A stretch of 64,000 nucleotides of DNA, from the NCBI GenBank assembly GCA_004322215.1, contig SCSM01000027.1, positions 174,551 through 238,550 on the forward strand, in the 5' to 3' direction. The stretch is from Bacteroidota bacterium (GTDB lineage Bacteria; Bacteroidota; Ignavibacteria; Kapaibacteriales; UBA2268). The position numbers and the translations under genes are program-made. Under the pieces are notes generated by a model. The model saw only the letters and a list, made by a program, of their open reading frames with translations, was not told where the DNA came from and did no database searches. Shown one piece after another: positions 37,825-47,500 of this stretch (within the stretch, counting starts at the first letter, position 1; each line of letters opens with the position of its first letter).

Positions 37825-38601
37825 ATGTACGTTCCGTTGAGAGACGATAGCGGACCGATTAATATAAAGTTACCGTGGAACAAAAACACAGCAAGGGGCT
37901 TTGCTATTGCTGTTGCAATAATAGCCCTGATTTTGCTTCTCATACCCGCGTTCAAAGTAGATACTCTTTACATCACAAGATATGAAATCAACAAAGTGCC
38001 GATTGAATTTCTGAACTTCGGCAATGGTGATGGTACGGGTGCCAGCAAGGGTAATCTGACAGAAGAAGGAATGAAGCATAAAGGAAAAAATCCTGAGACT
38101 GATTTGAACGATGCCGAGATAGCCGCTAAAGCAAATACACCAAAAGTGATTCTTCCGAGAGATGCCGAAGAAGCAACTAAATTTGTTACCGTAAAAGAGC
38201 TTGGCTCAAAGGAAAAAGGAGCAGTCAATGATAAAGCAAGCGGTTCGGAAAATGTCGGGAGCAAAGACGGAGATGACCTTGCACTTGGTCTTGGCGATAA
38301 GGGAATCGGAGCCGGCTCGGGCATGGGACTCGGCGACATCGAATGGGGAGGCGGCGGAAACAGAATCGTATTACATAAGAAAATTCCCAAGTATCCACCG
38401 GGCGTTAATACCGGTGCGAAAATACGGATAATGTTCACAGTCAATCCGGACGGAACTGTAATGAGAATGGTGCCATTGCAAAAAGGCGACCCTATACTTG
38501 AAAAAGCAGCAATGGATGCACTTCGCCAATGGCGGTTCAATCCGTTGAACTCGAATACCGAGATGCAGGGAATCATCACATTTACATTTAAGGTGAGTTA
38601 A
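37825..38601 (+). CDS. TonB-family energy-transducer protein
   Basis: This 258-residue protein has an N-terminal cytoplasmic stretch, one transmembrane helix (about 25-43, GFAIAVAIIALILLLIPAF), a Gly/Asp/Lys-rich periplasmic linker and a C-terminal TonB domain (YPPGVNTGAKIRIMFTVNPD, AAMDALRQWRFNPL). TonB proteins pass proton-motive force from ExbBD to outer-membrane receptors. No exbB/exbD is in the window. The linker is Gly-rich rather than Pro-rich. The neighbouring barrel (34519) is the obvious candidate partner. Confidence 0.9.
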   Translation: MYVPLRDDSGPINIKLPWNKNTARGFAIAVAIIALILLLIPAFKVDTLYITRYEINKVPIEFLNFGNGDGTGASKGNLTEEGMKHKGKNPETDLNDAEIAAKANTPKVILPRDAEEATKFVTVKELGSKEKGAVNDKASGSENVGSKDGDDLALGLGDKGIGAGSGMGLGDIEWGGGGNRIVLHKKIPKYPPGVNTGAKIRIMFTVNPDGTVMRMVPLQKGDPILEKAAMDALRQWRFNPLNSNTEMQGIITFTFKVS

Positions 38602-38603
38602 TT

Positions 38604-38783
38604 ATGTACGCAAATGTATTATCATTTTTGGCAGGTTTGCCGACAGCAGTGGCTATTGGGATATTCATCGTTGCTGTCATTATCATTATCTCGCTCATCA
38701 AAAGATTCGTCAAATTCGCTATCCTTCTCGCAGTACTCACAATCCTCATACTCATTATATTGAAGCTGCTGAATGCGATGTGA
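38604..38783 (+). CDS. Small hydrophobic membrane protein (59 residues)
   Basis: I translated this from ATG 38604 to TGA 38783. It begins MYANVLSFLAGLPTAVAIGI, has two closely spaced hydrophobic stretches separated by a basic KRFVKF, and ends KLLNAM. It starts three bases after the tonB stop, which supports translation as part of the operon. It might be a small partner of TonB/ExbB-like proteins, but no family is recognised. Confidence 0.6.
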   Translation: MYANVLSFLAGLPTAVAIGIFIVAVIIIISLIKRFVKFAILLAVLTILILIILKLLNAM

Positions 38784-38920
38784 TTTTAGGGGAATTGGGA
38801 AGTAAAATCAGAAAAGAGGATTGAAAAAAAAGTCTAATCCCAATTAATTTTGAGACCTTTTCTCTTTTCAAGTGTCATTATAATATAAAAATGCACAATT
38901 AATTAAATTGTGAGTATATA

Positions 38921-41900
38921 ATGAACAAATTATTACTGCTTGTTATTCTGATAATCTGTACTGCAGGTTCTTTAGGAAAGAACCTGGAGTTTAAATCGCT
39001 TGAAACAGTCGGGGATGAGCCATTGCAAAGTGTAGTCGAATTGCTGGATGGCTCTTTACTTGTTGCGGCTGACCACGGATTATTCAAATCAACCGACAAA
39101 GGACAAACCTGGGATTTATCGGAGTTTTTCCAAAAGGATACAACAATATATAAATTAAAATTACTAAAAAACGGTTCTATACTTGCTTCGACCGATTCAG
39201 GGCTCTTTCGTTCGAATGACAATGGAACCAATTGGAAAGAAATACTTTTTGGATTAAAAAGAATAAATAATTACTATTACAATGCTAAAAAAGATATTCT
39301 TTATTCAATTTTGGATAGCAATATTTATGTTTCTTCAGACAATGGAGACAATTGGAATTTATTTTTAAGTAAAGAATCATTACCTAAATCATTCCGGTCA
39401 TTCATTGAAACTGATAGAGATGTTTTTTTCTGTGTGTCGTATGGTACTGATTACAAATATCATTTAATGTGTTCAAAAGATAGAGGAAGAACGTGGATAG
39501 AAGTCATTTATGAAAAAGATGAATATGATGATATAATCAATGGACTAATTTATTTTGGTGGGGATACATTGTATGGTAAATGTTTTGATAATTACGAATA
39601 TAGTGCTATATATTTCATTAACTTACAAAATGATTCAATGGATGTTGTTTATGATAATATTTACCCTGCAATATATAGTATGGATAAAGATTCAATTGGG
39701 AATTTATATTTAGCTACTAGACAAGGATTATATAAATATAATATTAGTGATAGAACAGATGAAATAATATTTAAATCAACTTATTTAAATGATTGGTTAG
39801 AATATGTCAGCGATATTAATGGTGTTTTTATAAACTCAAAAAATGAGATATATGCCGTACATGCGAGAGGAGTATATATTTCAAAAAATGGCAAAGACTT
39901 TGAATCAATTTTCCCAGCAACTTATAATTTTTATAATCCTATGTATATGAGAGAAGATATCAGAACCAGCGAATTAGGAAATGGTGAATTAATGTTTATA
40001 TCAAATTATGGTAATTTCTTCAGGTCCTATTTTGGAAGAAAATATTGGAAAAAAGTTAAAACCGGAATCCAGCCAACAAGATTATGGGGTGGAACTCCCC
40101 AATATTTTACTTCAGATATAAATGGGAAAATCTATATTTTCATTGACAGTGTCGGATTATATACATCAACAAATTTTGGAGAATCCTTGGTAAGGACTGA
40201 TAGCTTAACATTTAACGATATAGGGGTATATTCTTCAATTGTAGATTCTACTAATCGTTTATTAGTCGGGACATCTAACGGTTTATATATAAGTTCTGAT
40301 GAAGGAAAGAATTGGATTAACAATCCTTTTTTAACTTCAAAAAGTATCACAAAGTTACTACAAATTACTAATGATACTATCTTAGCAGTTGTTGATAAAA
40401 ATGAACTATATATATCTGAAGATAAAGGAAATTCATGGGGATTATTTGAAAAAAGTACAAATATTAAAGACAGCATAACTGAAATTGGAATAAATTCAAA
40501 AAAAGAAATTTTTGTATGTACTAAAAGTAAGGGAATTTTCAGATACACAAACAATAAATGGATACCTTTAAATAAAGGATTACCTAATTTATCTATTGAT
40601 AAAATGTTGATAACTCAGAAGGATGATATTTTATTAAATATTGATGATGAATTATATTATTCAAATATCAACGGAGATTATTGGGCAGAAATATCAGATG
40701 AGATGAATAAAATAATTCTTCAAACAAAAGATGGGAAAATATATTTTATGTATTACTACTTCTATATTTGTTATGTTGATAGTATCCCCGAATTTTCAAT
40801 CACATTACCCGGTTGGATTGACAAAGGTGATTACCTTGAACAGAAAAGAAGTTTTGGCTATATTGATTGTATAAGATATTCAAAAGATGGCAAATTTATA
40901 TTCACCGATGATGGTTATTCTCATTTATATAAGTGGAATGTTGAAACCGGTGATATAATTCATGATTTTTATCATCCCTATTACTATTTTAAAGACTTCT
41001 CAGAAAATGATAATACAATCGTACTGATGAATGATTTTTACTATATAGACACAGGTTCGGCATTGAACGTTTATTTATATAACATTTATAAAGATTCTCT
41101 CGTTAAGGAAATTGATATTAATATGACAGGGAAACAATTATATCAGAGGGGAAATATAAGTGCTATACTTGTTCCGGAAAATAAATTAATTACTTCATTT
41201 AATTCAGAATCACTTAATCAAATCAGTCTTTGGGATTTAACAACCGGTAATAATTTAAAGTTTCTTAACTTCAACAATCAATTTAAAATTCAAAAAATTG
41301 ATGATGATTTAATTGCAATTAAAACGGTTACTGAAGATATCAACAACCAAAATCAAATAGATACTTTTCATATTTCTATTTCGGATTTTAATCTATTTAA
41401 AATAAGAGAAATTTACTCAGAGGCATTTAAAAAAGGTAGTTATAACCCTTTGATTTCTGATATTGAAATAATAAAAAATTGGTCGGATAATACTTTATAT
41501 TTATCTGTTAACAATAAAGAAATAATTTTATTTGATATGGATTCTTTTGAGCAAATAGGAACCATACCAATTAGAACATTATGTTCGCGATCACAACCTA
41601 GGTCTGTGCTTTTTTCTGATGATTACAAATATTTATTCAGCAATGTAAAGGATATTAATGATGATTATTTTATCAAATTCTTTAATCTTGAAAGTGGTAA
41701 AGTTGATGAAATATATAATTTCTCAGAATCTGCAGTCAATATGGCTCTATCTCCGGTTTCGAAAAATATTGCAGAAGGAGGTAGTAATCATCTCTTAAGA
41801 ATCTTGAAACCAAGAATTTTTAATCCATCATATAAAGCAAATTTTACGTCAGATTCTACCTTCGTTATTAAAAATGAACCACTCCAATTCTATGACATAT

Positions 41901-42601
41901 CCAATGGCAATCCTGTTTGGTGGGTGTGGGATTTTGGCGATAGTACGGGGAGTGATGAACAAAATCCGGTTCATACTTATAGAAAAAGTGGTGAATTCAA
42001 TGTTAAGTTAATAACTTCTGATGGAAATAAAGTAGATTCTATTATAAAAGAAAATTATGTTGTAGTGAAAGAAGCATTATGGGTTGATTTCACAGTAAAT
42101 CCAAAAATTGGGAATATCCCTCTAAATGTACTTTTTAATGACAAATCAATTGGAGATAATCATTATCATTATTGGGATTTTGGAGACAATTCATACAGTC
42201 AAGAAGAAAATCCCGGTCATACCTATTATACCTGCGGTATTTATTATATAACATTAGGTATTAATGACAAATATTTCGATTATTACAAATCAGATTCAGT
42301 AATTGTCCTCGACACTGCTACATCAGTTGATGAAATAAACAAAGAATTCTCTGCATCTGTCTTTCCTAATCCTGCAAATGATTATGTTAATGTTTCTTTT
42401 ACATTCGGGCAAAAAACAGTTGTTGATATTTCTTTATTAGATATTCTTGGGAATAAAATTTATAGTTTGGATGGCGAATTCATTGAAAGCGGTAATCAAA
42501 CAAGAAAGATTAATGTCGGTGAATTAATGAATGGTATTTATTTACTAAGAATTTCGGGTAATGGTGTTGATAAAATATTCAAAGTGTTTGTGCTGAGATG
42601 A
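38921..42601 (+). CDS. Giant T9SS protein with BNR/WD-like repeats and two PKD domains
   Basis: This 1226-residue protein has a signal peptide (about 1-19). An N-terminal half of YCF48/BNR propeller repeats follows (LFKSTDKGQTWDL, LFRSNDNGTNWKE, LYISSDEGKNWINN). A WD40-like region covers ~640-1000. Two PKD domains with WDFGDS/WDFGDN and NPVHTYR/NPGHTYY lie at ~1010-1130, and a T9SS sorting domain (VFPNPANDYVNVSFTF ... MNGIYLLRISG) ends it. It should be displayed or released at the surface. No enzymatic motif is visible. A strong convergent terminator follows. Confidence 0.87.
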   Translation: MNKLLLLVILIICTAGSLGKNLEFKSLETVGDEPLQSVVELLDGSLLVAADHGLFKSTDKGQTWDLSEFFQKDTTIYKLKLLKNGSILASTDSGLFRSNDNGTNWKEILFGLKRINNYYYNAKKDILYSILDSNIYVSSDNGDNWNLFLSKESLPKSFRSFIETDRDVFFCVSYGTDYKYHLMCSKDRGRTWIEVIYEKDEYDDIINGLIYFGGDTLYGKCFDNYEYSAIYFINLQNDSMDVVYDNIYPAIYSMDKDSIGNLYLATRQGLYKYNISDRTDEIIFKSTYLNDWLEYVSDINGVFINSKNEIYAVHARGVYISKNGKDFESIFPATYNFYNPMYMREDIRTSELGNGELMFISNYGNFFRSYFGRKYWKKVKTGIQPTRLWGGTPQYFTSDINGKIYIFIDSVGLYTSTNFGESLVRTDSLTFNDIGVYSSIVDSTNRLLVGTSNGLYISSDEGKNWINNPFLTSKSITKLLQITNDTILAVVDKNELYISEDKGNSWGLFEKSTNIKDSITEIGINSKKEIFVCTKSKGIFRYTNNKWIPLNKGLPNLSIDKMLITQKDDILLNIDDELYYSNINGDYWAEISDEMNKIILQTKDGKIYFMYYYFYICYVDSIPEFSITLPGWIDKGDYLEQKRSFGYIDCIRYSKDGKFIFTDDGYSHLYKWNVETGDIIHDFYHPYYYFKDFSENDNTIVLMNDFYYIDTGSALNVYLYNIYKDSLVKEIDINMTGKQLYQRGNISAILVPENKLITSFNSESLNQISLWDLTTGNNLKFLNFNNQFKIQKIDDDLIAIKTVTEDINNQNQIDTFHISISDFNLFKIREIYSEAFKKGSYNPLISDIEIIKNWSDNTLYLSVNNKEIILFDMDSFEQIGTIPIRTLCSRSQPRSVLFSDDYKYLFSNVKDINDDYFIKFFNLESGKVDEIYNFSESAVNMALSPVSKNIAEGGSNHLLRILKPRIFNPSYKANFTSDSTFVIKNEPLQFYDISNGNPVWWVWDFGDSTGSDEQNPVHTYRKSGEFNVKLITSDGNKVDSIIKENYVVVKEALWVDFTVNPKIGNIPLNVLFNDKSIGDNHYHYWDFGDNSYSQEENPGHTYYTCGIYYITLGINDKYFDYYKSDSVIVLDTATSVDEINKEFSASVFPNPANDYVNVSFTFGQKTVVDISLLDILGNKIYSLDGEFIESGNQTRKINVGELMNGIYLLRISGNGVDKIFKVFVLR

Positions 42602-42605
42602 TAAA

Positions 42606-42633
42606 TTAACCCCGCACTTTTGTACGGGGTTAA
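42606..42633. terminator. Bidirectional terminator between convergent genes
   Basis: TTAACCCCG and CGGGGTTAA form a perfect 9-bp stem around a ten-base loop, flanked by A/T-rich DNA on both sides. It lies between the plus-strand giant T9SS gene and the minus-strand HMA protein gene and can serve both. Confidence 0.88.
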
Positions 42634-42650
42634 TATAAATAAAACATTAA

Positions 42651-43025
42651 TTATTTATTTTCGTGGTCACATTTCTTTGATTTGCAGCAATTCGGAAGCT
42701 TATCGAAAGCGCCCTTGTCGGCTGCCATATCATCGGCATCGTAGCCGGCTTTGTTGATTGCAGTCTTAATGCTTGCAAGAGTAAGGATATCCGAATGATA
42801 CTTCACTGATAATTCCTTGGTCTCCGTGTCTAAGTTTGTAGATTCAATTCCGTCGAGTTTGTTGACTGCCTTTTCAATTCTGGCTTTACAATGTTCGCAA
42901 ACGGCTGAAGTTTTAATCTTAGCTTCCTTGATTGTAGTATCCTGTTCCTGTGCCGAAGCAACAGTTGTAAATAAAAATGTTGTAAGCAGAAACATAACTG
43001 CACTGACTAATAATTTCTTTTTCAT
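42651..43025 (-). CDS. Periplasmic heavy-metal-associated (HMA) domain protein
   Basis: This 124-residue protein has a Sec signal peptide (1-25, ending ASAQ). One HMA domain follows with the metal-binding SAVCEHCKARIEKAV (Cys43, Cys46), and a Cys/His tail (PNCCKSKKCDHENK) that may bind another ion. It resembles MerP/CopZ-type chaperones but is exported. It is the most downstream gene of the Czc-like cluster and would hand metal to, or buffer it for, the efflux pump. Gene spacing suggests a separate transcript from the adaptor. Confidence 0.88.
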   Translation of the reverse strand: MKKKLLVSAVMFLLTTFLFTTVASAQEQDTTIKEAKIKTSAVCEHCKARIEKAVNKLDGIESTNLDTETKELSVKYHSDILTLASIKTAINKAGYDADDMAADKGAFDKLPNCCKSKKCDHENK

Positions 43026-43108
43026 TTTTTTTCTCCTAATTAATTATAAAAAAATTATATGTTTTACTATTATACAAAATTAATGAATTCTTTTCTCATA
43101 TAAGCCTA

Positions 43109-43288
43109 TCACTTATTGAATAGGGTTTCAGCATGAGGATATTTCAATTCATACCTCACACCAAAATAAATCACTCCACCGATAATAGGTGACCAAATTA
43201 TCGAACTGCCGAAATATGATGTTCCCGTAAGTCTTCCGAACTGGTCATTCGAAGTAATAATCGGATTTGCCTGTTTATAATTTGTCAT
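43109..43288 (-). pseudogene. 59-codon ORF resembling the C-terminal strands of a TonB-dependent receptor
   Basis: Hand translation gives MTNYKQANPIITSNDQFGRL, then ~20 residues, then GGVIYFGVRYELKYPHAETL. A GxxIYFGxRYEL ending is typical of the last barrel strand of TonB-dependent receptors. The frame upstream of the ATG is closed after eight codons. It is most simply a decayed receptor remnant left in the metal cluster, though an expressed short peptide cannot be excluded. Confidence 0.5.
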
Positions 43289-43336
43289 GTTTTTTTCTTC
43301 ATAAGAAAATATTCAAATTACCATTGGTCTTACAAA

Positions 43337-44560
43337 TCAATCAACACAGCTGGCACCTTCGCCAAGCTTCATTTGAGATAGAATAAAATATGCTCCTTTA
43401 ATAGAAATTTTAGAATTTATAGGTATTTTATTTATTGGAACAACTTCCACATAACCCGATTCTCTGATACCTGTTCTTATCTCAATAGGTTTGAACCTAT
43501 ATTCTATGGACTTTGCTTTACCTTCTTTATTGTGATGATGTTCACCTTCATCATCAGTTTCGATGAATATATATTCTTTCCCTTCAAGCTTGACGATTGC
43601 ATCTTCAGGTAAAGTTGAAGTTGCCTTTTCACCAACATGAACCACAGCATTAAGAAACATTCCTGATATTAATCCGCTTTTATCACCATTTATTATTTCA
43701 GCATGAGCAATAACAGACTTAGATTCATTTGCAAATACTTTGTCAATGCTGAATATTTTAGCTTCTATATGTTTGTTAGGCTGATTTGTTATGACAATAT
43801 CAACTTTTTGCCCAACTTGAACATTATTTAAATCTTTTTCATATACATTCAAATCAATATGAAGTTTGCTGTTGTCAATAACACTAAAAAGCTCTTTATT
43901 AGGTTCAGCATAAGAACCCATTTTGATATTTATGTTTCCAATGTAACCTGCAATAGGAGATTTAATTCTAATAGCTCTTGTTAAATTCCCATCATCAAGT
44001 CTATCAACAGGAATTGACAGCATAGAAAGCTGACTTTCAAGGGATGCTATTCTTGCTTTAATTACATTGTACCTGGATTCAGACTCTTGGAAGGTTTTCC
44101 CGGCATTAACGTTACTTTTTTGTAATTCTGCCTGTCTTTCATAATCCTGCTTAATAAAATCAAAATTACTTTTTGCTTCAAGATAATCCTGCTGTAATTT
44201 AATTATGTCAGGATGTTCAATAGTTGCGAGAGTCTGACCTTTGCTTACATAATTACCCTGAATAACATTAATACTTTTAATGATACCGCCAATATAAGAT
44301 GAAACAGAAGCCTGATTTTGAGGAGGCACAATAAGAATGCCGGTAACTGTTAGAGCATCGGAAAGTTCTCTGTTTTCTAACGTTCCGAATGTAATCCCTG
44401 CGTTTTTAAATTGTTCTTCGTTTAACTCTACAATTGATACCGTTCCTTGTTCTTTTGTATCAAGTTCTTCAGTTGTTTTTGTTGCATCAGATTTATTGCA
44501 GGCATTAATTATAAATCCGATTGCGAATAAAATTGCAATTAATGACAATAACTTTTTCAT
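43337..44560 (-). CDS. RND efflux periplasmic adaptor, CzcB-like lipoprotein
   Basis: This 407-residue membrane-fusion protein has a lipoprotein signal (IGFIINAC), a barrel-sandwich domain (SVSSYIGGIIKSINVIQGNYVSKGQTL), a coiled-coil hairpin at ~120-190, and a second lipoyl half (IKSPIAGYIGNINIKMGSY). Membrane-proximal beta domains follow. A His-rich EGEHHHNKEGK insertion near 340 could bind metal. The stop codon of the pump gene lies immediately next to it, so the pair is co-transcribed. It would bridge the inner-membrane pump and the TolC domain fused to that pump. Confidence 0.92.
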   Translation of the reverse strand: MKKLLSLIAILFAIGFIINACNKSDATKTTEELDTKEQGTVSIVELNEEQFKNAGITFGTLENRELSDALTVTGILIVPPQNQASVSSYIGGIIKSINVIQGNYVSKGQTLATIEHPDIIKLQQDYLEAKSNFDFIKQDYERQAELQKSNVNAGKTFQESESRYNVIKARIASLESQLSMLSIPVDRLDDGNLTRAIRIKSPIAGYIGNINIKMGSYAEPNKELFSVIDNSKLHIDLNVYEKDLNNVQVGQKVDIVITNQPNKHIEAKIFSIDKVFANESKSVIAHAEIINGDKSGLISGMFLNAVVHVGEKATSTLPEDAIVKLEGKEYIFIETDDEGEHHHNKEGKAKSIEYRFKPIEIRTGIRESGYVEVVPINKIPINSKISIKGAYFILSQMKLGEGASCVD

Positions 44561-47500
44561 TTATTTAACTCCTAAAATATATTCAATATTAATTATTGTT
44601 TGATTAAAACTATCAACAGTATTAAAATAACTTTCTCGAACTTCGTAAGACTTCTTTAAATTCTGGAGATATTCTATATATCCAATATCTCCGGCTTTGT
44701 AGCTTGTCTGGGCGCTTCTTTCAATGAGTTCGGCTTGTGGCAGTCTAATTTTATCATAGATTTCTAATTGCTTCAAATACAGATTACATAAATTGATATT
44801 TAAACTTAACTCATTATAAACAGTATTTTTCAATTGTTGATAGATTGTATTGCTTACTTGTTCCGCAATTTCAGAAGCTTCAATTCTATTATTTTGAGGA
44901 AAAAACCAGAGCGGAACATTAATACCTAATTGATATACAGAAAATCTATCTTTTGATGGAAAGTTTATCGTACTCCCATTGGCTTCATAAGAAGCGATAA
45001 TAGATTTATTTGTAACTCCAATTGAAAATTCAGGTAATAACTTATTCCTCTCGATTGATGTTATCGAACTATTCACTCTCATATTTTGTTCAGCCAGTTT
45101 TAATTCCGGGAAATTTGAAATCAAACTGGTATCAATTGAACCTATACTTTTTAAAATTCCAAGGTCTTGCAATACTGTGAATTTTTGATTAGAATTTAAT
45201 AAATAATCGAGCCTGGTTTCTAATACAGCAATTTCGCTTTCAATCGAGGAAACTAAATTTTTTATTTCATAAAATTGGCTTTCAGCATTTGATTTCTCCA
45301 GAATATTTGTTTCACCTTTCTGAAATTTTAAATCGGCGAATTTAATATAATCAGAAAAAATGCTGTCCTGATGTTGTATTTGTTTTAATTTACTGTTAGA
45401 TACCAAAAGTTTGTAGTAAACAGATTTGATTTCCTTAGTCAAATTATTTTTCACAACTTCCGATTTCAGATAATAAGCTAATTTATTCTGTTCATAAAAG
45501 TTCGATTGGCTGAAATAAACAGTTGGAAATGCAAAATTTTGACTAATATTTATTTCATTATCGTTAATTGGTGAATTGATTTGTCCATAGTTAAATGTAA
45601 GTTCTGTTTTTCCCAAATCAAATGCTGAACCTTTCAATTTTTCCTGAACCTTAATTTCATCTAAACTTGATTTGACATTCAAATTATTCATCAATCCTAT
45701 TTCGATAGCTTTTTCAAGAGTAATTTCACTCTTTATTTCCTGACTAAAAAGATTTATTGAAGGTATTAATAGGAAAAGGTTCAAAATACTTATTGTAAAC
45801 CATTTTTTACCTTTACCAAAATTAAACCTGAATTTCTTTGAAAAAATGGAATAAAGTACAGGGAGAACAATCAAGGTCAAAATTGTTGATGTTATTAACC
45901 CTCCAATAACCACAGTCGCCAATGGCTTTTGCACTTCTGCTCCTGCTGATGTCGAGATAGCCATAGGCAGAAAACCGAATGAAGCTACACAAGCAGTCAT
46001 CAGCACAGGCCTCAACCTATTCCTTGTTCCTTTGATTACTCTTTCGTTAATATCTGCAACGCCTTCTTTCTCCAAACTGTTAATATAACTTATTAGTACA
46101 ATCCCGTTTAAAACTGCAACACCGAATAGTGCAATAAAACCTACCCCGGCTGATATACTAAACGGCAACCCTCTTAAATACAAAGCAGCAACACCACCGA
46201 CAGCAGATAAAGGAACTGCAGTAAAAATCAAAAGAGTTTCTTTTACCGATTTAAATGTAAAATAAAGAATCAAGAGTATAAGAATAAGTGCAACAGGTAC
46301 AGCAATTGATAATCTCTTGTTTGCTTCAACAAGATTCTGGAATTGGCCACCATAAGTTACATAATAGTTCGGGGGCAATTTCAATTGTCTGTCAAGTTTC
46401 ACTTTTATATCATTAACCAATGATTGAACATCCCGGTTTCTAACATTTATACCAATCGTTATTCTGCGTTTTCCATCATCTCTTGCAATTTGTTGAGGTC
46501 CTTCTTCGAAATCAACATCGGCGATTTGTTGAATTGGTATCTGTTCACCGGTTGGCAAAGATATAAAAATAGACCTGACATTATCAATATCTTTTCTATA
46601 GGCTGAATCGAGTCTGACAACCAAATCAAATCTTCTATCACCTTCGTAAACGACTCCAGCTACCTGACCTGCGAACGCTGTTTTCAATGTATTGCTCAGG
46701 CCCTGAATATTCAATCCATACAAAGCAATTTTATCACGGTTGAATTTAACCGCAACCTGAGGCAAGCCTGTAATCTGTTCCACTTTAATATCACCAATAC
46801 CTTCAGTACCTTGTATTATTCTTGAAACTTCATCTGCTTTTTCAGCTAATGTATTCAGGTCTTCGCCATAAATTTTTACGGCAATATCTGAACGAACACC
46901 GGTCATAAGCTCATTAAATCTTCCTTCAATGGGTTGCAAAAACTCATAGCTTGCTCCCGGTATCACTGATAGTTCTTTCTTCATTTTATTTATTAATTCA
47001 TTCAACGTTTCAGCCGATTTCCATTCTTTCTTTTCTTTTAACATAACAATCATATCGCTTAATTCTATCGGTGTCGGGTCTGTCGGTATTTCACCTACTC
47101 CCATCTTAGCTACTACTTCCTTTACTTCCGGAAATTTTTTTAAAAGAATATTTTCAATTTTTGTCGTTGTTTCTATATTTTGTGATAATGAGCTGCCGGC
47201 TTTTATTTTCGTGAGAATAAGTAAATCACCTTCTTCAAGTCTTGGTATAAATTCTCCTCCAAGTTTTATAAAACCAATAAAAGAGATAATTAGGATAACT
47301 ATACTGGTTGAAACAACAAGCAATTTATTTTTTAAAGCAAAGTTGATAACCAGTGAATATATTTTTTGAAAGAATGACATCATTTCAAATGAAAATCCTT
47401 TTTTAATGTTAGTCTTTTTACTTAAAACGATTGAACTTATCATTGGGACATACGTTAGAGAAAGAATAAATGCACCAATAATTGCAAAACTAACGGTAAT

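Noticed and set aside
37968..38579. 203-codon minus-strand ORF
   Set aside because: It is fully antisense to tonB, Ser/Pro-rich and without any recognisable domain.
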